In this document: piece after piece, positions 13,723 through 19,160 of the stretch
How positions within the stretch are numbered: position 1 is the first letter of the stretch
Layout of the letters: every line of letters starts with the position of its first letter
NCBI GenBank assembly: GCA_003343845.1
Contig: QAKK01000028.1
Span: 1-19,160 of the forward strand
Reading direction: 5' to 3'
From: Oscillospiraceae bacterium
GTDB lineage: Bacteria > Bacillota > Clostridia > Oscillospirales > CAG-272
DNA: 19,160 nucleotides
Program-made: the position numbers and the translations under genes
The notes under the pieces: generated by a model
What the model was told of the DNA's origin: nothing
The model's input: the letters and a program-made list of their open reading frames with translations, nothing else
Database searches by the model: none

Positions 13723-15789
13723 TTATTCTTCGAGATTTGCTTTATTCTCCGCGATGATCTTCTCCGCGACGGGTGCGGGAACCTCTTCATAGCGGACAAA
13801 CTGCATGTCATAGCGTCCGCGCCCCTGCGTCATGGAGCGGAGCGCGACGGTATACTCCAGCACTTCCGCCTGCGGCACCTCTGCCTCGACGATGGTCGAG
13901 CCGTGCTTGGTCTCATCCGGATTGATGCCGAGCACTCTGCCGCGGCGCTTGTTGAAATCGCCGAGGACATCACCCACCATTGCATCCGGCACATAAACGC
14001 GCATGGAGACGATGGGCTCCATAATCACCGGGTTTGCCTGCTTCATGCCTTCCTTATATGCAAGCGACGCCGCCATCTTGAACGCCATTTCCGACGAGTC
14101 AACGTCGTGATACGAGCCGTCAAACAGGTTTGCCTTCAGTCCGATCATCGGGAATCCGGCAAGCACGCCTTTGCGCATTGCCTCTTCCAGTCCCTTCTGT
14201 ACGGCGGGATGGAAGTTCTTCGGCACGCTGCCGCCGAAAATGCTCTCGGTGAAGGTCAGCCCCTCGGTGTCGCTCGGGGAGAACTCGATCTTGACATGTC
14301 CGTACTGCCCGTGACCGCCGGACTGTTTCTTATGCTTGCCCTCGACGGAAACCTTCTTCTTGATCGCCTCACGGTACGCGATCTTCTGTTTCTCCAGTGC
14401 GACCGACACACCGTAACGCGCCTTCAGCTTGGCAACCGTGACGTCGAGATGCATGTCACCCATACCATAGATCAGCATCTGCCGTGTCTCGGCATTGTTC
14501 TCAAAGCGGAGCGTGAGATCCTCCTCCAGCAGCTTGGAAATGCCCTGCGAAATCTTGTCTTCGTCGCCCTTGGAAACCGGAACAATGCCCTTTGCCATAT
14601 ACGGGATCGGCGAGATCACATGCGCGTACTCCACCTTACCGGACAGGCTGAGCGTGTCGTTGGTGTTTGTATTGTTCAGTTTTGCGGTCACGCCGATGTC
14701 GCCGCAGCAAAGCGAATCGACCTCGGTCTGCTTTTTGCCGCACATGGTATAGAGCTTTGCCAGCTTTTCTTCGCCGCCGCGGTTGTTCTTCAGGATCATA
14801 TCCCGCTTGATCTCACCGTTCATAACCTTGAAATAGGTCATCTTTCCGACAAAGGGGTCGGCGACCGTCTTGAAGACGAAGAGCGCGGGATCGCCCTCTT
14901 TTTCAATGGCGATGTCACTGCCATCCACGCTGTGCTCCACGCCGCGCGCTGTCGGGCGCGGGAAGGAATCGGCGATGACGTCGAGCAGCGGCGTCACACC
15001 CCAGACCTTGGTTGCCGAGCCGCAGAACACCGGCACGATGCCGCCGTTGATGATACCCTCGTGAATGGCTTCAACCGCTTCTTCACGGGTGATCTCTTCA
15101 CCGGCAAAGTATTTCTCCATCAGTGCCTCGCTGGTCTCGGCGATGGATTCGAGCAGCATATTGCGGTATTCGTGCGCCGTACCGATGAAGTCCTGCGGGA
15201 TGCTGGCGCCGTGCGACAGGTTGCCCTTCTCATCATATTTATAGACCTTCATATCGATGAGGTTGAGGAAGCCGCCGACATGGTCGCCCTCGATCATCGG
15301 AATGAAGATCGGGCAAACCGCGACGCCGTAACGGTCGCGCAACGTTGAAAACGCCTTTGCAAAGCGGGCTTCCCCGTCGTCAAAGCGGTTGATGAAGAAG
15401 GATTTCGGGATCTTCGCCTCGGTGGCGTAGTCCCAGCCGAGGTCGGTACCGACCTGCGCGCCGGTGCGCCCGTCCACGACGATGATCGCCGCATCCGCCA
15501 CGCGCACCGCCTGCTTTGCCTCGCCCTTGAAGCCGAGATAGCCGGGCGTGTCGATCACATTGATCTTGATATCGTTATGCATGAAGTTGATCATCGCAGC
15601 GGAAAGCGTAAAGCCGCGCTTGATCTCCTCGGGGTCATAATCACAAACCGTATTGCCGTCCGTCGTCTTGCCGAGACGGTCGGTCAGATGCTTGCTGTAG
15701 AGCATTGCCTCAGCAAGAGAAGTCTTACCGGTAGATCCGTGTCCGAGAAGGACGATGTTTCTGATGTTTTTCGTAATCAAATTCGCCAT
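13723..15789 (-). CDS. EF-G paralogue (translational GTPase, EF-G2-like)
   Basis: A 688-residue five-domain translational GTPase. G1 is GHGSTGKTS (16-24), the switch I remnant is KRGFTLSA, G3 is DTPGYLGF (80-87), G4 is NRFD (134-137, usually NKMD) and G5 is in PVFCGSA. Domain II follows, with domain IV marked by SGGHGQYGHVKIEF and C-terminal domain V by EPIVSMRVYVPDAMVGDVLG. The histidine of the canonical G3 motif (PGH) is Tyr84, as in EF-G-like paralogues of Bacillota, so this is probably not the housekeeping fusA; no str-operon genes (rpsL, rpsG, tuf) adjoin it. Such paralogues may act in translocation under special conditions or in recycling; the role is unproven. ATG 15789 has AAAGGAG 9 nt upstream; it is monocistronic with its own promoter. 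Confidence 0.92.
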   Translation of the reverse strand: MANLITKNIRNIVLLGHGSTGKTSLAEAMLYSKHLTDRLGKTTDGNTVCDYDPEEIKRGFTLSAAMINFMHNDIKINVIDTPGYLGFKGEAKQAVRVADAAIIVVDGRTGAQVGTDLGWDYATEAKIPKSFFINRFDDGEARFAKAFSTLRDRYGVAVCPIFIPMIEGDHVGGFLNLIDMKVYKYDEKGNLSHGASIPQDFIGTAHEYRNMLLESIAETSEALMEKYFAGEEITREEAVEAIHEGIINGGIVPVFCGSATKVWGVTPLLDVIADSFPRPTARGVEHSVDGSDIAIEKEGDPALFVFKTVADPFVGKMTYFKVMNGEIKRDMILKNNRGGEEKLAKLYTMCGKKQTEVDSLCCGDIGVTAKLNNTNTNDTLSLSGKVEYAHVISPIPYMAKGIVPVSKGDEDKISQGISKLLEEDLTLRFENNAETRQMLIYGMGDMHLDVTVAKLKARYGVSVALEKQKIAYREAIKKKVSVEGKHKKQSGGHGQYGHVKIEFSPSDTEGLTFTESIFGGSVPKNFHPAVQKGLEEAMRKGVLAGFPMIGLKANLFDGSYHDVDSSEMAFKMAASLAYKEGMKQANPVIMEPIVSMRVYVPDAMVGDVLGDFNKRRGRVLGINPDETKHGSTIVEAEVPQAEVLEYTVALRSMTQGRGRYDMQFVRYEEVPAPVAEKIIAENKANLEE

Positions 15790-15826
15790 GGTTGTTTGCT
15801 CCTTTTCTGCAAGTATTCCAAATTTA

Positions 15827-15855
15827 ATTATACAGGAAAAAGATTCCGCTTTCAA
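15827..15855 (-). promoter_or_regulatory. Promoter of the EF-G paralogue
   Basis: On the minus strand TTGAAA (15855-15850), a 17-base spacer and TATAAT (15832-15827), about 38 nt before the start codon. It is as strong as the LCP-run promoter. Confidence 0.82.
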
Positions 15856-15955
15856 TAGGTTTTTTGAACTTTTTGCAATACAACCGTAGAATCAAGCGCG
15901 CATTTTTTGTGCAAATGCTATAATTTCAGCGTAGCTTTCAGGCTTTCCGACTTTG

Positions 15956-16000
15956 AAAAACGCAAAACAAGGCGGCGATGCAAAAAAGCCAATCGCCGCC
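15956..16000 (-). terminator. Terminator of the small lipoprotein gene
   Basis: GGCGGCGAT (15971-15979) pairs with ATCGCCGCC (15992-16000) around a 12-base loop. On the minus strand it is followed by TTGTTTTGCGTTTTTC. It lies 20 nt after the lipoprotein stop codon. Confidence 0.65.
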
Positions 16001-16019
16001 GAATGATCCGGTTTTACTT

Positions 16020-16421
16020 TCACAGCGTCCCCGCGGTATACCGATACAGCGTTCCGCCCGTTTCCACAAGAATGCTGTCACACGCCGCCGTGCCGACATA
16101 CACCTTAGAGCCGACATCGACCCACGCTGCCGTCAGGTCGGTATCCGGAATGCGGTATACATCCTCACGCGCGACCTTGCCATAATATGTGTACCCTGCC
16201 TGCTGCAGATCCCCGCTCCATTTTCCGTTATAAAGATACAGTGTTCCGTCGACATACAGACATTCCCGCTGTACGGTGCCGGACGGGAAGCCGGTCATAT
16301 CCGCCTGCGTTTCCGGCCGATTCGATTTGGGCACTGTATCTGCCGTTTCCTTATCGCCGCATCCGGACAGCAAAAGCGCGCACAGGCAAACGGCAAGCAA
16401 AACTTTCAGAACTTTCATCAT
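16020..16421 (-). CDS. Small lipoprotein of unknown function
   Basis: A 133-residue exported protein. The N-terminus MMKVLKVLLAVCLCALLLSGC ends in a textbook lipobox (LSGC, Cys21), so it should be diacylglyceryl-anchored outside the membrane. After a polar linker (about 22-48) come short Tyr-rich beta strands (CLYVDGTLYLYNGKWSG, TYYGKVAREDVYRIP, VYVGTAACDSILVETGGTLY), suggesting a small all-beta domain with an internal repeat of the type YVDGTLY / VYVGTAA / TGGTLYRY. I do not recognise a named family. ATG 16421 is preferred over the adjacent ATG 16418 because GGAGG lies 9 nt upstream. The gene is monocistronic between its own terminator and a likely promoter near 16475. Confidence 0.8.
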   Translation of the reverse strand: MMKVLKVLLAVCLCALLLSGCGDKETADTVPKSNRPETQADMTGFPSGTVQRECLYVDGTLYLYNGKWSGDLQQAGYTYYGKVAREDVYRIPDTDLTAAWVDVGSKVYVGTAACDSILVETGGTLYRYTAGTL

Positions 16422-16474
16422 GCAGGCTAACCTCCGATTCAAATTGTGTTCGTTACATCTATGATACATATACT

Positions 16475-16480
16475 ATTATA
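16475..16480 (-). promoter_or_regulatory. Candidate -10 box of the small lipoprotein gene
   Basis: A perfect TATAAT on the minus strand lies 54 nt before the lipoprotein start in an AT-rich stretch. The -35 region at 17-base spacing (TTCTTT) is poor, so this may need an activator or be a weak promoter. The rest of 16422-16623 holds only this and the 16565-16593 hairpin. Confidence 0.4.
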
Positions 16481-16564
16481 CACTGCTATGCTATGAAAAA
16501 GAAGTCTATTTGTGCAAAAAGTCTGTATACGCGGTCAGGCGCAGCCACGCCCTTCAAAAGCGGA

Positions 16565-16593
16565 TTTCCGCCCGGGATTTTCCCGGGCGGAAA
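16565..16593. terminator. Hairpin after the cysteine peptidase gene
   Basis: TTTCCGCCCGGGA (16565-16577) and TCCCGGGCGGAAA (16581-16593) are perfectly complementary around TTT. It lies about 30 nt past the peptidase stop codon on the minus strand. The U-run is interrupted (CCGCTTTTG), so termination may be incomplete. Confidence 0.6.
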
Positions 16594-16623
16594 CCCTTTA
16601 TTGCGTGGAAACGCTGTATAACG

Positions 16624-17655
16624 TCAGTTTTCGCTTACCGTAACACTGCAAATGTAGTCGTTGATTTCGTCATCCCAGTATTGCGTAACCAGCGAAGAAG
16701 AATGACCGTCAACAACCTTAACATAGTCGCCCTCCAGATAGGTTGTCGAAATGCCGACGCAGACCGTCATGTGTCCGACCGTCGAGCTGTAGCTGGAGCC
16801 GGCAGCAAAGCCGAGCAGGAACGGACGGTCGGCAGAAATCTCCGTGTGCGCGTCTTCCAGTGTAGGATCCCAGATGTTAGTCGCCTGTACAGTGAAACCA
16901 CGGTCATCGGCATAGCCGCTCAGCACGCCGGGGATCTTATTGTTCGCATAGCTGGTGAAGCGTACGTCCACCGCTTCCATCAAGCTTGTAAACTGCGCCT
17001 GCGTGGAGACAGTGGGGGTCAAGCCACTATAGCCGTTTCTGTTCCAGTACAGCAGCAGATGCGCGCATGCGCACACAATGCAGTTTGCCGAATTTTGGAA
17101 ATAAATCGGCACATTGCTGAAGACGGTCTCCTGCGTTTCGCAGACATCCGCACCGCCGCCGTAATTAAAGTATGCGTTCTGGAGTTCATCGGTCGCATCG
17201 GCTTCGGTGATATAGACCGGCGTGCCGCCGCCGACCGAGACGCCGTGGTTTCCAAAGTCATAAACAAACTTTACATTTGCATCGGCTTTGGCATCGATAT
17301 TGTACGGAATTTCGCAGAGCGCAGACTCAAGAATGCGCATGTCCGCCGCTCTGACAATTACATAGCCGCGATAATGACCGTTCTTTCTGAATTCAAACAG
17401 AAGACTGGTCGGCGTTTCGAGGTCGTGGCTGTACAGTGCGGTAACCGGACTGTACGTGCAGTTCGTGCATCCCGCATACTCGGCATCAGCGGCAGCCATA
17501 TGATTGAGATAGGAATCCAGCGCTTCATAATACGCGGACAGCTCCGGCGTATCCTGCATATTACCGGAGTCTTTACCGCCGAGCGCGCAAACCGAAAGAG
17601 ACGTGACGAAAAGCATCGAAGCTGCCAACAAAATGCTCACATATTTTTTAAACAT
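16624..17655 (-). CDS. Secreted papain-like (C39/C10-like) cysteine peptidase with propeptide
   Basis: A 343-residue secreted protein. Residues 1-25 form a signal peptide (MFKKYVSILLAASMLFVTSL...). Residues about 38-120 form a small domain with GHYRGYVIVRAADMRILE, resembling the inhibitory propeptide of streptopain-type (C10) enzymes. The peptidase domain begins near 180 with VPIYFQNSANCIVCACAHLL: Gln187 is a candidate oxyanion residue and Cys192 the nucleophile. GHMTVCVGI supplies His295 and VKVVDGH supplies Asp316, completing a clan CA triad in the expected order. Other cysteines (63, 66, 172, 195, 197, 299, 336) could form disulfides. Family assignment between C39-like and C10-like is tentative. 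ATG 17655 has AAAGGGA 6 nt upstream; the in-frame extension to 17769 crosses likely promoter sequence and was rejected. Substrate unknown; a secreted toxin, bacteriocin-processing or nutritional role cannot be told apart. Confidence 0.75.
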   Translation of the reverse strand: MFKKYVSILLAASMLFVTSLSVCALGGKDSGNMQDTPELSAYYEALDSYLNHMAAADAEYAGCTNCTYSPVTALYSHDLETPTSLLFEFRKNGHYRGYVIVRAADMRILESALCEIPYNIDAKADANVKFVYDFGNHGVSVGGGTPVYITEADATDELQNAYFNYGGGADVCETQETVFSNVPIYFQNSANCIVCACAHLLLYWNRNGYSGLTPTVSTQAQFTSLMEAVDVRFTSYANNKIPGVLSGYADDRGFTVQATNIWDPTLEDAHTEISADRPFLLGFAAGSSYSSTVGHMTVCVGISTTYLEGDYVKVVDGHSSSLVTQYWDDEINDYICSVTVSEN

Positions 17656-17813
17656 ATTATTCCCTTTCTTTTTCCCGCGGCGGATTCCCCGCGAAGAAAT
17701 CCGTCGCATTGTGCACACTACAATTGCAGTTTGGACGTCAACAATTGTTTCATTCTCAGTGTATAACACTTAAAACAAAAACATTGTCGAATTATGGGTA
17801 CATCTTGAAAGAA

Positions 17814-18797
17814 TTAAAAAATATGCAAATTTCCGGGTTCTGCTCTTTTTCCCTGCCAAAGGTCATGTACATAAAGATAGCGGTCAAGCGCGGCGATCAC
17901 TTCCCGCTTGCGCAAACTCCATGTGGGGGCAAGCGTCGCATGTCTGTCGCCGTCGCCGGTGACACGCGCGATAACCGTTTCAGGCGGCAAACGTGTCAAC
18001 TGCTCTGCCGTGATCCCCACATATTCTTCAAGCGTGAGCGGCGTGTATGCCCCTTTTATATAAAGGTCGGCGAGCGGTGTACCGGCAAGAACATGCATGG
18101 AATGGATCTTCAGCTGCTCCGGGTGCAGCGCGGCAACCGCATCGGCAGTCGCCAGCATATCCGCGCGGGTTTCGCCCGGCAGCCCGTTGATGATATGGAT
18201 GCAGATCTCCGCCGCAGGCACGGTACGCCGCAGCGCGGAAACGCCGTCACAAAACGCTGCATAGGTATGACCGCGCCCGATCCGCGCCGCCGTCTCGTCC
18301 GACGCGCTCTGTAAACCGAGCTCCACCGTCAGATGCGTTTTTGCCGCGACTTCGGCAAGCAGCGCAAGCACATCCCCGCCGAGGCAGTCCGCGCGGGTCG
18401 CAATGCTTACGCCGACAGTTCCTGGATATGCGATCGCCTCAAAATATGCCGCGCGCAAACGGTCAATGTCACCGTAGGTGTTGCTGTGCGCCTGAAAATA
18501 CGGAATCACGCGGTCGCTCTGCCACTTCGCGGCGAGCTGCCGCTTTCCCGCTTCGATTTGCGCTGTCACTGTTTGCAGCGGCGCCGGTGCAAAGTCGCCG
18601 CTCCCACGCCCCGAGCAGTAAATACAGCCGCCATAGCCGCAAGTGCCGTCGATGTTCGGGCAGGTACAGCCGATATCCAGCGCCACCTTCAGGCACTTGC
18701 CGCCGAAGGTGCGGCGCAGGTAGTAATCATAGGTATAATATCGCTTGTTCGTGTCGCTGTTGGCAAAGGGATTGCACGCCTGCTGTGTCGGTTTCAT
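17814..18797 (-). CDS. YhcC-type radical SAM protein (TIGR01212-like)
   Basis: A 327-residue cytosolic enzyme. The N-terminal RRTFGGKCLKVALDIGCTCP is followed by NIDGTCGYGGCIYCSGRGSG: Cys46, Cys58 and Cys61 form the CX11CX2C cluster motif typical of the YhcC family, rather than the classical CX3CX2C. Downstream family blocks are IPYFQAHSNTYG (98-109), VELGLQSASDETAARIGRGH, CIHIINGLPGET and LKIHSMHVLAGTPL. The C-terminus LPPETVIARVTGDGDRHATL fits the family. YhcC-like proteins resemble the oxygen-independent tRNA-modifying Elp3-type radical SAM group but the reaction is not established. ATG 18797 has GAGGGT 6 nt upstream. A strong promoter lies inside the 3' end of the neighbouring gene, so it can be transcribed alone. 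Confidence 0.93.
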   Translation of the reverse strand: MKPTQQACNPFANSDTNKRYYTYDYYLRRTFGGKCLKVALDIGCTCPNIDGTCGYGGCIYCSGRGSGDFAPAPLQTVTAQIEAGKRQLAAKWQSDRVIPYFQAHSNTYGDIDRLRAAYFEAIAYPGTVGVSIATRADCLGGDVLALLAEVAAKTHLTVELGLQSASDETAARIGRGHTYAAFCDGVSALRRTVPAAEICIHIINGLPGETRADMLATADAVAALHPEQLKIHSMHVLAGTPLADLYIKGAYTPLTLEEYVGITAEQLTRLPPETVIARVTGDGDRHATLAPTWSLRKREVIAALDRYLYVHDLWQGKRAEPGNLHIF

Positions 18798-18824
18798 CGC
18801 CGCACCCTCAATTCTCCGAGATAG

Positions 18825-19160
18825 TCATATGCACACACAGTATAGCATACGCCACTTCGTTCGGTCAAGGTAAAAGCGTGCCACCTCGCCCACCGTCTTC
18901 ATGTCCGGCAGAAACTCGCGCTTGATATCGCGCGCATCCGCGCGTTCGGCCGTCGTCGGATGAGCAGCGCTTGCATATTCGTTTTCGATATACCGCTTCA
19001 GCTCCTCCTGCTCCCGCTCGTTGGCGATCAGCTCGGACGGCTTCGCCCCATATTTTGCAATGTCCACGATCGGGTTCTGAATCTGCACGCCGAGCTTGTC
19101 CAGCGCATAGGTCTCCCTGTGCCCGTACTGGCTGTTGTAGCTGCTCTCCGTCAGTTCCTT
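18825..19160 (-). CDS. Unrecognised protein, C-terminal 111 residues (5' part beyond window)
   Basis: An open frame running in from the right edge without a stop and ending with TGA at 18827-18825. The visible part starts KELTESSYNSQYGHRETYAL and contains a hydrophilic, charged helical stretch (LIANEREQEELKRYIENEYA), then REFLPDMKTVGEVARFYLD and a short hydrophobic end (WRMLYCVCI). I do not recognise the family. Composition and codon use resemble its neighbours and the frame is long, so coding is likely, although the last residues overlap the radical SAM gene's promoter. It lies 27 nt before that gene. An in-frame GTG at 19088 exists but the frame continues upstream of it, so this is probably a fragment of a larger gene. 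Confidence 0.6.
   Translation of the reverse strand, partial: KELTESSYNSQYGHRETYALDKLGVQIQNPIVDIAKYGAKPSELIANEREQEELKRYIENEYASAAHPTTAERADARDIKREFLPDMKTVGEVARFYLDRTKWRMLYCVCI
18839..18868 (-). promoter_or_regulatory. Promoter of the radical SAM gene, inside the upstream gene's 3' end
   Basis: On the minus strand TTGACC (18868-18863), an 18-base spacer and TATACT (18844-18839) with an upstream TGC giving an extended -10. The start site near 18832 leaves a leader of about 35 nt before ATG 18797. Confidence 0.7.

Noticed and set aside
13507..15348. 613-residue plus-strand open frame antisense to the EF-G paralogue
   Set aside because: The opposite frame encodes a complete, motif-bearing EF-G with promoter and ribosome binding site. 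The plus frame is rich in His/Arg/Asp with no recognisable domain and is a by-product of GC-biased codons.
16422..16623. Small RNA or hidden gene in the gap between the lipoprotein and peptidase genes
   Set aside because: It holds only a -10-like box and a terminator-like hairpin. Short open frames here have no ribosome binding site.
17758..17770. AGTGT-ATA-ACACT inverted repeat and TATACA as the peptidase gene's promoter/operator
   Set aside because: No acceptable -35 box lies at 16-18 bases (GACAAT at 17); the best alternative, TCGACA, needs a 19-base spacer. A palindromic ACAATTG copy pair nearby (17720-17748) may be chance in AT-rich DNA.

Overview
The window looks like a chromosomal segment of a GC-rich anaerobic Bacillota, probably Clostridia of the Oscillospiraceae/Ruminococcaceae type. 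The evidence is the strong AGGAG-type ribosome binding sites, consensus TTGAnn/TATAAT promoters, a single-chain glycyl-tRNA synthetase, a TRAM-type RlmD/RlmCD methyltransferase, and an LCP-family protein with lipoproteins and no outer-membrane genes. Taxonomy is inferred. I see no phage, IS element, CRISPR array or rRNA. The genes are densely packed and most lie on the minus strand.

Layout. Positions 1-155 hold the minus-strand end of a tRNA cluster (Ala-CGC cut by the edge, then Leu-UAG) with its promoter at 186-214. A divergent promoter drives a flavodoxin-fold, possibly Fe-S, reductase (291-911). A perfect 20-bp bidirectional terminator (912-956) separates it from a convergent minus-strand operon transcribed from about 7510 down to 958: DUF308/HdeD-like membrane protein, MMPL/RND transporter, and a 1175-residue anchored surface protein in which a long coiled coil interrupts GLUG repeats. 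Next, reading leftward from about 11210, comes a run of LCP-like protein, glyQS, DUF4430 lipoprotein and a TetR regulator, ending in two hairpins (7549-7629). This run shares a divergent promoter region with a plus-strand pair, rlmD-like methyltransferase and GH43 glycosidase (11335-13640).

Tandem bidirectional terminators (13640-13719) separate that pair from an EF-G paralogue on the minus strand (13723-15789). To the right are a small lipoprotein (16020-16421), a secreted papain-like cysteine peptidase (16624-17655), a YhcC-type radical SAM protein (17814-18797) and the C-terminal end of an unrecognised gene running off the right edge.

The most distinctive unit is the DUF308-MMPL-GLUG/coiled-coil operon. 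It is tightly coupled (19-nt gap, then a 32-nt overlap) and sits just downstream of a TetR gene. I infer an envelope export machine: an RND-type pump and a membrane-tethered extracellular stalk protein, possibly under TetR control. Other points of interest are an LCP protein lacking signature arginines, an EF-G paralogue with Tyr in place of the G3 histidine, and a lipoprotein wedged between glyQS and tetR.
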